A stretch of 64,000 bases of DNA from Alphaproteobacteria bacterium (GTDB lineage Bacteria > Pseudomonadota > Alphaproteobacteria > Rhizobiales > CAJQND01), in NCBI GenBank assembly GCA_024227565.1, contig JAAEUE010000392.1, positions 61,116 through 125,115 on the forward strand. The letters are read 5' to 3'. A program made the translations under genes and the position numbers. The notes beneath the pieces were generated by a model. The model saw nothing but the letters and a program-made list of their open reading frames with translations, was not told the origin of the DNA and did not search any database. This document shows positions 36,243-45,700 of this stretch, one piece after another. Position 1 is the stretch's first letter. Each line of letters begins with the position of its first letter.

Positions 36243-37775
36243 GTGTTTGATGTGGGGCGCACTTTATTGGCAGCTGCTGCGCGGGATGAAGACGCGTTGG
36301 CAATCGTGGACGGTGCCAGGCGATTGACCTATGGCGCTCTGTGTGATGAGGCCTGCCGGGTTGCCCAGGGGCTTGATGAGCTTGGTTTAACCAAAGGCGA
36401 CCGCATTCTTGTCATCATGCAAAACCGCTGGGAAATGGTGGTGGCCTATTTCGCCGCACAGCTGCTCGGGGTCGTGGCGACGCCTGTAAACTGGCGGGCA
36501 GAGGCCGGCGAAGTGGAATACTTTCTGAAAGATTCTGGCGCCAAGGCGGTGCTGTACGAGCCGGTTGCAGAGGCCGCAGTTGCAGCGTGCAAAGGTGCCG
36601 GCGACCTGCCACGGATTGGCGTGAATGGCGCCGATGAGCAGACCCACAAATTTGAAGACTTGCTGGCCCGCCAACCGGCCACGGAGGTTCCTCGCGCCAC
36701 TGCTCATGACAGCTCGTTGATGCTCTACACCTCCGGCACCACGGGCCGCGGCAAAGGCGTGCCGCGCTTGCACCGTGCCGAGCGTTCCGCTGCACTTGCT
36801 CATGTGGCTCAGAACACTTACCGCACCGGCGAAATCACCTTGGGTGTCATGCCGCTCTACCACACCATGGGCGTTCGCTCACTGTTGGCGATGGTCCTGA
36901 TCAATGGCGTGTTCGTCTGTCTGCCACGTTTCTCTGCAGGCGCGGCCCTTGACCTGATCGAGGCCGAAGGTGTGAGCAATCTCTACCTGGTGCCAACCCT
37001 TTACCACGACGTTCTGGCGCACCCTGGTTTCGCAAATCGAGACATCTCATCTGTTCGCAAATTGGGATTTGCTGGCGCCCCCATGACCGATGGTCTGCTT
37101 AAACGTTTGGATGCGGCGTTTCAGCCAGACCTTTTTGTCAATCATTACGGCTCCTCAGAAATCTATACCTTCACCATCGACCAAAACGCGTGTGCCAAAC
37201 CCGGCAGTGCCGGCAAGGCCGGCATCAACACCGAGATTCGTGTGGTCCAGATTGGGTCAACTGACCCAGAGCAGCGCTGTGTTGCGGGAGAGGAGGGCCA
37301 AGTGATTGCCACCCTTGCAGGCGACGAGGCCTTTGAAGGCTATTGGCAGCGCACCGATGCTGATGCCAAGGCGCTGCATGCGGGATGGTATTTCACGGGC
37401 GATATTGGGTATTTCGATGAGGACGGCGACCTTTTCGTCACCGGCAGGGTGGATGACATGATCATTACCGGCGGCGAGAACGTGCTGCCGGTTGAAATCG
37501 AATCTTGTCTTTCCTTGCATCCAGCAGTTTCTGAGGTTGCCGTTGTGGGCATGCCTCACGAGCGCTGGGGCCAGCAGGTCACCGCATTTCTTGTGCGTGG
37601 CAGTGACGTGGACGCCGGCGAACTGGATGGCTGGTGCAAGCAATCCAAGCTTGCCAATTTCAAGCGCCCCCGTGAATACATCTTCGTTGCGGCCATTCCC
37701 AAATCCCCGGTCGGCAAAATTCTGCGCCGCATGCTAGTGGCCGGCGACTATGCGCCCGAAGCGCCAAAAACCTAA
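36243..37775 (+). CDS. AMP-forming acyl-CoA ligase
   Basis: The enzyme activates a carboxylic acid with ATP and CoA. It has the AMP-binding motif LMLYTSGTTGRGKGVPRL, VNHYGSSEIYTF, GWYFTGDIGYFDEDGDLFVTGRVDDMIITGGENVLPVEIE, and the catalytic lysine region PKSPVGKILRRML. GTG 36243 follows AGGAGA (36228-36233) by nine bases. It is 510 residues long and is 25 bases upstream of an enoyl-CoA hydratase gene, so the two probably degrade one acid, possibly cyclic or aromatic. The substrate cannot be read from the sequence. Confidence 0.88.
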   Translation: MFDVGRTLLAAAARDEDALAIVDGARRLTYGALCDEACRVAQGLDELGLTKGDRILVIMQNRWEMVVAYFAAQLLGVVATPVNWRAEAGEVEYFLKDSGAKAVLYEPVAEAAVAACKGAGDLPRIGVNGADEQTHKFEDLLARQPATEVPRATAHDSSLMLYTSGTTGRGKGVPRLHRAERSAALAHVAQNTYRTGEITLGVMPLYHTMGVRSLLAMVLINGVFVCLPRFSAGAALDLIEAEGVSNLYLVPTLYHDVLAHPGFANRDISSVRKLGFAGAPMTDGLLKRLDAAFQPDLFVNHYGSSEIYTFTIDQNACAKPGSAGKAGINTEIRVVQIGSTDPEQRCVAGEEGQVIATLAGDEAFEGYWQRTDADAKALHAGWYFTGDIGYFDEDGDLFVTGRVDDMIITGGENVLPVEIESCLSLHPAVSEVAVVGMPHERWGQQVTAFLVRGSDVDAGELDGWCKQSKLANFKRPREYIFVAAIPKSPVGKILRRMLVAGDYAPEAPKT

Positions 37776-37800
37776 AAGAGCAAACCAAAAGGACTTATAC

Positions 37801-38607
37801 ATGCCTTCGTTTTCTTCGCCTTTGATCGATCCCCTGAACGAGCTTGATGGCTTCCGCGTCGAAATTGATGCAGCGCGCGAGCGGGCCGACATCATCCTTG
37901 ACCGGCCACCGCTCAACGTCATTTCAATGCCTCAGCGTGACCAGCTGCGTCTGGTGTTTGAAACTTTGGATCTGGATGATCAGGTTCGCATCATCGTGCT
38001 GCGGTCTGAGGGCGAGCATTTTTCGTCCGGTGGCAACATCAGGGGTTTCCTTGAGGCCACGCCGGAAAAGGTTTCCAAGCTCGCCTGGAACATCGCGGCC
38101 CCGGCGCGTTGCTTCAAGCCGGTGATTGTTGCAAACCGGGGCTATTGTTTTGGTGTCGGTTTTGAAATTTCCCTGGCTTGCGATTTTCGCATTGCGTCAG
38201 AAACCACGCTCTATTCATTGCCCGAACAAAGACTTGGCCAGATCCCAGGCTCTGGAGGCTCAGCGCGGCTGCAAAAGATGGTGGGGATAACCCGCACCAA
38301 GGACATCGTCATGCGGTCCAAGCGCATCAGCGGCGAACAGGCCTTTGCTTGGGGCGTGGCAACCGAGTGCGTGGCCGACAAGGATTTGGAGAGTTCAACC
38401 GATGCCCTTGTGGACGAGCTCAGAACATTCGCACCGCTTGCCCAGCGCACCGCGAAAAAACTGCTCAACGACACCGAAGATGCCTTCCTGACCACGGCCA
38501 TAGAGCTGGAAGGCCACAGCTACAGCAGATTGCGGACCTCAGAGGATTTCAAAGAGGGTGTTGAGGCATTCCACGAAAAACGCAAACCCAATTTCAGGGG
38601 CGCCTAA
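37801..38607 (+). CDS. Enoyl-CoA hydratase/isomerase
   Basis: A crotonase-fold protein of 268 residues. The oxyanion-hole segment is EHFSSGGNIRGF. Both catalytic glutamates of classical hydratases are present at the right spacing of 20 residues (GFEISLACD and LPEQRLGQIPGSGG). ATG 37801 is preceded by AAAAGGA seven bases upstream. The proline of the usual PGAGG motif is kept (IPGSGG). It is co-transcribed with the acyl-CoA ligase and ends two bases before the convergent metallo-hydrolase stop. Hydration of the product made by the ligase after dehydrogenation is the likely role; no dehydrogenase gene is adjacent. Confidence 0.87.
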   Translation: MPSFSSPLIDPLNELDGFRVEIDAARERADIILDRPPLNVISMPQRDQLRLVFETLDLDDQVRIIVLRSEGEHFSSGGNIRGFLEATPEKVSKLAWNIAAPARCFKPVIVANRGYCFGVGFEISLACDFRIASETTLYSLPEQRLGQIPGSGGSARLQKMVGITRTKDIVMRSKRISGEQAFAWGVATECVADKDLESSTDALVDELRTFAPLAQRTAKKLLNDTEDAFLTTAIELEGHSYSRLRTSEDFKEGVEAFHEKRKPNFRGA

Positions 38608-38609
38608 AC

Positions 38610-39656
38610 CTATTCCCACTCCAGCTCCACATAGGCGCTGGTGGCATTGCGCGGGTTAAACTCGTCAAACTCTTTCCAGTCCCCCCGCAGGTCTTGGCCA
38701 ATATGCTTGAGCGCGGTGTTCAGGCTCTCCCCGGCCTTGATGGCTTTGCGGGTTTGCTGGGCAAGGCTCGTCAAATAGCCCAATGTTGGCTTGGCTCCAT
38801 CGGGATAGGCCGCACGGCCAGGGCCATGGCCGGGTACCATGTGCTTTGCGCCGTTCTTCCTGAGCTCGCTGAGCAGTTTGATCCACCCCACGATGGAACC
38901 GTCCAAGGCCGGTGTGTGGGTCAGGAACACCAGATCCCCCATCCAAACCGTGGAGGACGTCTTGTCATAGATCGTCAGATCGTTATTGGTATGCGCTGTG
39001 GGGTGCGCCCGCAGCTCCAATTCCCGTTGCCCAAGATCGATTGTCTCGCTGTCTGCGACACCTCGGTCAGACAGGACAATCTTAGTGCCATGGAAGGCAT
39101 CGTCGCCGAGCAGGCGCTTCAGGTTTGCAGTGTAGGCCTCGGCCCGCGATGCCATCGCTTGCTGGAGAGCGGCTGAGCCCACAATTTCTGCACCGGCCTC
39201 CTTGAAGACCTCTGCGCCCAATGTGTGATCGGGATGCATGTGGGTGAGCAAGAGATAGCGGATAGGCAATTGGGTTTTGCTGCGCACGGCAAGATAAAGC
39301 GCCTCGGCCACCTTGCGGGACGATCCTGCGTCAATAACGGCCACCGCTTTGTCGCCAACAATGAAGCCGGTGTTGGCGATGTCGCCAGCATTCTTCGGGC
39401 CCACAGGCTCCACCAGGCCTTCATGAACGAAATGGCCAGGCGACGTCTCGGTGGTTTTTGCAGCGCGGTCGTCCAGGGTTTCGATGGCGACACAACGCTG
39501 GCCCTTAACCCGGTAGCCTTCGTGCGCTTTGACCCAGCCGGTGGAGCGCGCGTTCATGCTGGCTTCGCATTGGGCTTTATCGGTCGGCATGGCGGCGGGC
39601 AGAACACGTTCTGCGCAAACTGTGCTCAGACAAAGGGTTACCAGCAGCTCAAACAT
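38610..39656 (-). CDS. Metallo-beta-lactamase-fold hydrolase, quinoprotein-relay type
   Basis: The zinc motif is LLTHMHPDHTLGAEVF, with further ligands in RAHPTAHTNNDLTIYD (His), WMGDLVFLTH (Asp) and MVPGHGPGR (His), giving a full MBL-fold site. A hydrophobic N-terminus with cysteine (LVTLCLSTVCAERVLPAA) suggests export to the periplasm. The layout and the upstream SoxYZ-like gene match the SoxH-like quinoprotein relay zinc metallo-hydrolases that accompany PQQ dehydrogenases. It lies nine bases after the carrier gene, in one operon. Its chemical function is not established. Confidence 0.8.
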   Translation of the reverse strand: MFELLVTLCLSTVCAERVLPAAMPTDKAQCEASMNARSTGWVKAHEGYRVKGQRCVAIETLDDRAAKTTETSPGHFVHEGLVEPVGPKNAGDIANTGFIVGDKAVAVIDAGSSRKVAEALYLAVRSKTQLPIRYLLLTHMHPDHTLGAEVFKEAGAEIVGSAALQQAMASRAEAYTANLKRLLGDDAFHGTKIVLSDRGVADSETIDLGQRELELRAHPTAHTNNDLTIYDKTSSTVWMGDLVFLTHTPALDGSIVGWIKLLSELRKNGAKHMVPGHGPGRAAYPDGAKPTLGYLTSLAQQTRKAIKAGESLNTALKHIGQDLRGDWKEFDEFNPRNATSAYVELEWE

Positions 39657-39665
39657 GGATCCCGA

Positions 39666-40526
39666 TCAGACCCCTGAGTTCAGTGGGAACGTGTGGGTGA
39701 ATTCCGCCCCTTCAGTGTCGCGGGCATAGACCGTGATGGCGCCGGCCCCATTGTCTTTGAATTTAAAGCGGAAAGAAGGGTTCTCGCTGATCGAAAAGCC
39801 GCCCGTCATCCGAAACAGAACATCGTCGCCCAGCTTCACCACCACCTTGTCCAAGAAACGCGGGTCGATATAGTCCAGCGTGCCGGTTTTCACCTGCATG
39901 CCGGTAAAATTCGGATGCCGGATCATCAGCTGAACCTCACGAACTGTGCCTTCAGCCTTGGTGGAGACAGCGTTGGGGTCCCTGAATTCCTTCAGCTTCA
40001 TCTGGCCCATGGTGGAGAGCGCCACATTAAGATCGCGGGACACGGCCGTGGAACATCCTCCCGCCGCTTTCACAAAACGGCCCACCATGTAGGTTTCGCC
40101 CGATGCCGTCTTGGCCACCGCACGAATGTTGGAGAACACATCATAGCGCACGCGCGATTCCAAATGGATGTCGCCCATCAAGGCGCCGAACTCAAACTTG
40201 GCGGCAATCGGCATCGGGTTGTCGTCCACCACCACGGTGAGCTCGGCAATGCGTTTGCCGCTGTTCGAGCGCTGGCTGATGCTAAATGGCACTGTTGCCG
40301 CATCGAAGGCTTGAACGGGCGCGTCGAACGAGAGAATTTCCTCCCCATCGAGCAATTTGGCATCGCCGGCCACCATTTCCCGCAAGTCCTTCCAGGCCTC
40401 GCCTGCGACGATTTGGTTCTGGATGGTGGCATAGGGCGGCAGAACGAACTGGCCTGTTCCTCCCGCTTGGGCAGGAAGGCTCAACAACAAAGTTGCACAT
40501 GCCGCTATGGCGAGCTGGTGTTTCAT
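39666..40526 (-). CDS. SoxYZ-like carrier protein (quinoprotein-associated type)
   Basis: The 286-residue protein has a clear Sec signal peptide (MKHQLAIAACATLLLSLPAQA). The SoxY-like half contains the carrier cysteine in KAAGGCSTAVSRD, comparable to the GGCGG end of SoxY. The SoxZ-like half follows (MIRHPNFTGMQVK, NPSFRFKFKDNGAGAITVYARDTEG). In Sox systems SoxY carries a sulfur intermediate on that cysteine while SoxZ scaffolds it; fused SoxYZ-like proteins occur next to PQQ alcohol dehydrogenases. No quinoprotein, cytochrome or sox genes are present in the window, which makes its redox partner unknown. Confidence 0.8.
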   Translation of the reverse strand: MKHQLAIAACATLLLSLPAQAGGTGQFVLPPYATIQNQIVAGEAWKDLREMVAGDAKLLDGEEILSFDAPVQAFDAATVPFSISQRSNSGKRIAELTVVVDDNPMPIAAKFEFGALMGDIHLESRVRYDVFSNIRAVAKTASGETYMVGRFVKAAGGCSTAVSRDLNVALSTMGQMKLKEFRDPNAVSTKAEGTVREVQLMIRHPNFTGMQVKTGTLDYIDPRFLDKVVVKLGDDVLFRMTGGFSISENPSFRFKFKDNGAGAITVYARDTEGAEFTHTFPLNSGV

Positions 40527-40642
40527 CCCGGTCTTCCCGCGGTTGCTGGATCAAGCGAACCGAACGCGCATGACCTAGTGGGCAAAAGCGTAGTTTGACG
40601 CCAGTACCGTGTCCAGAGCTATTCTCGTTGGCCCTCTAGTGC

Positions 40643-42739
40643 TTAAGGCCCAGAGACCAAATAAACCTCTACGCTGGCCGCCCGTCCCACTGCGTCAATA
40701 ACCGTTAGGGTGGAAAAGCCCGCGCCCTTGGGGCTCCATGTGGCCATGCGCTTGCGGGTGCGGTCTGCCAACACCTTGCCGTTGGCAAGCCAACGGAATG
40801 GCGGGCGGCCTTCCTGGACCTTCATGGCGAGCGGCATCAAGGTGCCGTCGGCCGATCTGCCGAGCTCAACTTGAGCGCCTTTCGGGGGATAGACGATCTT
40901 TGGGGCAAGTTCCGGTGCCTTGGCTTGGGCGAATCTTGTTTGCGGTGCGCGAAAGCGTTGCAAGGTGAGCGGCAGATCTCCGCGTGACAGGCGCAGGGCT
41001 CCCGCAGGTGCGGGCTTGAACGCCGCCGCCTCAAGGCCCAACTGGCTGAAGGCGTCAAACAGCACGGGCGCTGCCGCTGTGCGGCCGGTGAGGCCCGGCA
41101 CCGGTCCGTTGTCAGGGCGGCCCACCCACACCCCGAGCACGTGTCGCCCGTCATATCCGACGGCCCAGGCATCGCGGTAGCCATAACTGGTGCCGGTTTT
41201 GTAGGCGATCTGGACGTCCTGAAACCCGGCCGGCGCCGGAGTGCCGGAGAGGATGTCGGTCACATGCCAGGCTGCGGCAGGCTTCAGCACCTGACGTGGG
41301 CCGGTCGTGCCTCGTTGCGGCGTGGCGACCAGTGTTGAAGTCTCACCCCCATTTGCCAGTCCTGCATAGAGCTGCACGAGACCTCTCAGCGAGATGCCTG
41401 CACCGCCGAGCCCAATAGCCAGACCGGGCGCTCCGCCCTTTGGCAGGGACATGTCCACACCTGCTTGGCGGAAGCGGGACAACAGCCGCTGCGGTCCAAC
41501 AGCCTCAAGCAAATGAATGGCGGGGACATTCAAGGAAAGCTGTAAGGCCCGGCGCACGCTCACCTCGCCCTGATAGTTGAGGTCGAAGTTTTGCGGCCTG
41601 TAGCCGGCAAAATCCGAAGGCCTGTCATCTATCAACGTTTCCGGCCTCACCAGTCCTTCCTCGAAAGCCAGCCCGTAGATGAAAGGCTTGAGGGCCGATC
41701 CGGGGGAGCGAACGGCCCTTGTCATGTCAACCCAGCCGGAGCGGGCTGCGTCGAGATAGGCGGGTGCCCCCACTTCGGCCAGCACTGTGCCATCCGTTGC
41801 ATCAGCCAGCACCAAGGCGAGCGACACGTTTGCGTTGCGTTCCAACACTGCCTGGCGCGCAACCTGTTCCAGTGTTCTTTGCAGTTCCCGTTTCAATGAC
41901 AATCGGTGCTTGGACTTGCTCAGATCAGCCTTGAGAGCTCGCTCCGCCAGGTGCGGTGCCAGGGCAGGCAGAGCAAACCGGCGTGCGGGAACCGCTCGGC
42001 TTGAAGCCCGCCGCACCTCGCTGGCGGCGATAACGCCGCTGAGGGCAGCCCGGCGCAAAACCGTATCGCGGGCCTTCTGGGCAGCGTCCGCATGCCGGTC
42101 GGGCCGCCGCCGTTCAGGCGATTGCGGCAATGCCACCAGAAGCGCTGCCTGGGCGAGGGTGAGCCCTTTCGGCTCTCTGCCGAAATAGGCCAGCGAGGCG
42201 GCGCGAACCCCTTCCAGATTGCCGCCGTAAGGTGCGCGCATGAGATAGAGCTGCAAAATTTCCGTCTTGGAGAGGCGTCGTTCGATTTGCAGAGCCCTTA
42301 CGATCTGCAGGGCCTTGGCTGCAAGCGTGCGTTCCTTGCGCGGCTCCAGAAGGCGTGCCAACTGCATGGTGATCGTGGACCCGCCTGAAACGATCCGGCC
42401 ATTGGTCAGCAACTGACCTGCTGCTCTCACCAGGGCGAGGACGTCGACGCCCGGATGCTGCCAGAAGCGCTGATCCTCATAGGCGATCAGCAGATCGAGA
42501 AACTCTTTGTCCACCTCATCAGGTCTGACGCGAAGGCGCCAGCGGCCCTCCGGTGTTGCAAACGCCCGAAGCAGCTTGTCGTCTGCATCCACCACCTCCC
42601 GCGAGATCTCTGCGCGTTCAGCCAGGGGAGGTGGGTTGCTGGCATCGAACCAGAAAAACCCCACCACACCCAGCGTGATCGTAAAAACGCCTCCGAGGCC
42701 CGCAAGCAGGCCCGCACGTATGAGGGGGGTCATGGCCAT
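40643..42739 (-). CDS. pbpC: Penicillin-binding protein 1C
   Basis: A bifunctional peptidoglycan synthase anchored by one N-terminal membrane helix (AGLLAGLGGVFTITLGVVGFFWF). The glycosyltransferase GT51 part has AYEDQRFWQHPGVD and GGSTITMQLARLL. The transpeptidase part has the active serine in GSALKPFIYG, SLN and YKTGTSYGYRDAW. The C-terminal penicillin-binding C domain is present (PPKGAQVELGRSADG onwards). ATG 42739 is used; it lies one base after the alpha-2-macroglobulin stop (TAAG ATG), so translation is coupled. The pairing with an alpha-2-macroglobulin gene is the usual bacterial arrangement. Confidence 0.93.
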   Translation of the reverse strand: MAMTPLIRAGLLAGLGGVFTITLGVVGFFWFDASNPPPLAERAEISREVVDADDKLLRAFATPEGRWRLRVRPDEVDKEFLDLLIAYEDQRFWQHPGVDVLALVRAAGQLLTNGRIVSGGSTITMQLARLLEPRKERTLAAKALQIVRALQIERRLSKTEILQLYLMRAPYGGNLEGVRAASLAYFGREPKGLTLAQAALLVALPQSPERRRPDRHADAAQKARDTVLRRAALSGVIAASEVRRASSRAVPARRFALPALAPHLAERALKADLSKSKHRLSLKRELQRTLEQVARQAVLERNANVSLALVLADATDGTVLAEVGAPAYLDAARSGWVDMTRAVRSPGSALKPFIYGLAFEEGLVRPETLIDDRPSDFAGYRPQNFDLNYQGEVSVRRALQLSLNVPAIHLLEAVGPQRLLSRFRQAGVDMSLPKGGAPGLAIGLGGAGISLRGLVQLYAGLANGGETSTLVATPQRGTTGPRQVLKPAAAWHVTDILSGTPAPAGFQDVQIAYKTGTSYGYRDAWAVGYDGRHVLGVWVGRPDNGPVPGLTGRTAAAPVLFDAFSQLGLEAAAFKPAPAGALRLSRGDLPLTLQRFRAPQTRFAQAKAPELAPKIVYPPKGAQVELGRSADGTLMPLAMKVQEGRPPFRWLANGKVLADRTRKRMATWSPKGAGFSTLTVIDAVGRAASVEVYLVSGP

Positions 42740-42740
42740 C

Positions 42741-45700
42741 TTATTGAGGTTGCACAACGCTCATCCAACCTGTTGCCGTTCTGGCGGACAGTTCAGGTCT
42801 ATACATATCCTCCACATGGGCTGCCGGATGTTTGAACGTTCCAGGTGTCACCGCTCGAACGCTGTAAGCCACCGTGAACTCTGAAGTGCCGCCGGTGCGG
42901 CGGTCGAAGGCGGCCACAAACCGGTCATCCCTGAACTCCATATGGGCCGGGCTGGTCTCCGGCAACCATTTGAAGCTGGCCAGATCGGCACTTTTGACAA
43001 TGCTGGGGTTGTCGATCTCCAGGCCGGCAGGAAGCAGATCGGTGATGATCAAGCGTGTGGGAAGATCCACCGACTGCTTGACGGTGACCACCACAACGAA
43101 GCGTTCGTTCTGCTTAACCTCGCCGACACTGGTCTCGGTTCCATCCAGGCGGTAATAGCTGCGGCTGATCGTGAAGCCGCGCCCACCCGGTGCGGGCGGC
43201 TGGGTTGGCACGGCAAGCGTGGTGACAGTCGCCTCCAGCGTCTCTTCGGAGCGGTTGGTGATCTGCACGGGCCTAGCCGCCAGGTCCGCCCCTTCGACGC
43301 GGCGCGCGTAGGCGCCGGCATGGGCCAGACCATCAACGTTCAGTGAGATGGCCTTGTTGGCCGCCCCTTCCGCCCTTGCTGCCAGCAGCATCCACGCCTG
43401 CTCCTGCGTGCTGGTGTATTTGTCCGCCTGGCGCAGGGATTTCACCAAGGCCGTCATCTCCGGCACGCCGGCAGGTTGCGGGCGGGTCTCCACCGCCAGC
43501 GCCAACATGGCGGAGGCATCGCGCAGTTTGGAACCGTAGGTGTAGAGCTTGCTTTGCCGCGTGCTGGTCCGTTGTGCCAATCGCAGCGCGGAGCCAAAGG
43601 TTTGTGCTGCGCGTTGCTGGTCGCCGTAGAGCGCCATGGCCGAAGCCAGTTGCGCCCGTGCGATCGGCGTTCTGAACGACTGGAGCTGGGCGTCGGCGTA
43701 ATAGCGAAGATCGCCTGCCGATGCCAATTTGTTGCGTGCAAGCACATAGAGCGCATAGGCAATCGCTGCGTCGTTCTCCTCAAGATTGTTGTAGTAGGCC
43801 AGGGTATTTTGCAGGCCGTTGAGGGCCTGGCTCAGAGGTTGCGCGGGCACGTCATAGCCCTTCTCTGCTGCTCTGGTCAGGAAGTCAGTGACATAGGCGC
43901 TGAGCCACAGGTCATCGCCTTGCGTTCCCCATAAACTGAACCCTCCGGCGCTGGACTGATTGACCAGTACCGAATTGATGGCTGTCTGAACCTTCTTCTT
44001 GACCGCCTCAACTTCAAGCCCTGGGAAGCCGCTGGAAAAGTCGCCTGCATAAAGCAGAGGCAGGGCCTTGCTGGTGATCTGCTCGGTGCAGCCATAAGGG
44101 TAACGGTCAAGCTGCAGCAGCAGCGACGGCACGTCGAACGCCGAGGGCCGGGCCACACTGATGCTGATTTTCGCGCCGTCCATGCGGCTGCCTGTCAACA
44201 GGTTTGCGTCCACGGTGAGTTTGCCTCCGTCTTCCGCCAAAGCAACTTGCAGCTTGCGGGTTACAGGCAGCACAGCGGGCCGCACCTTCATGGCAATCTC
44301 TTGAACGATCGATAGGTCATTGGCGCCAGACACCCTGATCCGTGCCCACGCGGTACCTGCGGCCGTGGCCGCAACCGGCACGCTGAGCGTGTGCTTCTTG
44401 TCCGGTTCCAGAGCGACCGTGGAAGGGAGCTCGCCGGAGGATAGATCCAGGTTATTGCTGCCCTTAATCTTCAGCGCGTAGGAGCCGGCCGGTGCGTCTG
44501 TGTTGGCAATCTCCAGCAGCAGGCGGGCTGAATCACCGGGTGCCATGAACTTCGGCAGGCTGGCCGAAACCACGATGGGCTCGCGTATGATCGCCTCGGT
44601 TTCTGCCGCGCCAACGCCTTCCGTGCTCCACGCCACGGCGATGAGCCGGGCAGTGCCGTTGAATTGGGGGATGTCAAAAGACACCTCAGCTTCACCGTTC
44701 TCATCAAGCCGCACAGGACCGGAGAAAAACGCCAACAGCTTTTGTGTGGGCGCGCTTCCGCTGCTGTTCATGCCGTCAAAACCATCCCCGCCCGTGCGGA
44801 GCCGGCCGGTTTGGCCCAAGCTGCCGTCGATCAGCTTGCCGTAGAGATCGCTCATGGTGACCCCCAGTTTCCGCTGGCCGAAATAGCGCTTCACCGGATC
44901 TGGGCTGGCATAGTTGGTGAGGTTCAATATACCCAGATCTACGGCGGCCAAGGTCACGTAGGCCTCTTCGCCAGTTTTCAACCCGGCAACCTTCACCGGA
45001 ATGTTGAGAGGTTGACGCGGCAGCGCTTGGGCCGGCGGGTTCAAAGACACCCTCAGGTGCCGCTCGCGGGGCAGAACCGAGAGCCATTTCACGCCAATGG
45101 CCCGTTGCGGCAGGCGGGAGGTGCCCGCGTCGCCGGGGCGATACAAGGTCGCCAATACATAGGCGCCGGCTCCCCAGTCTGCCTTCACGGGGATATCGAT
45201 TGTGGCCCCGCCCGCCGGAACTGAGACGGCCCGGGTCTCATGAACCCGGTCCGATGCGATCGCAATCAGCAACTCACCGGCAAAACGCGGTGAAATCTTG
45301 AGCTTGGCAACATCACCTGCGGCGTAGCCAGGTTTATCAAGTCCAATCTCCAGTCCGTCCGGAGTTTCAGTTGATTTGGTCTCAACGAACCACCCGGCAT
45401 TGAACTCCACACTGGTGGCAGGCCCTTCGGCTGCGGCGGTCTCCACCTGCAATCGGTAGCGCCCCCACCCGACGGGCATTGAGATCCGACCGGGCGAACC
45501 GGCCGCAATGTCGATGACGCCGTCGGCAACCTTCTTCTCCAGATCGATCGCTTCATAGCGCCAGTAGGAGCCGTTCCGGTACCATTGATAATTGCGCTCC
45601 ACCTTAACCATGGACCAGCGGACGTCCGTCAGAGAAGTGGTGCTGCCATTTGGCTGAACCGCGATCAAACTGAACCCGGCATCGGAATTTTCACCGGTCT

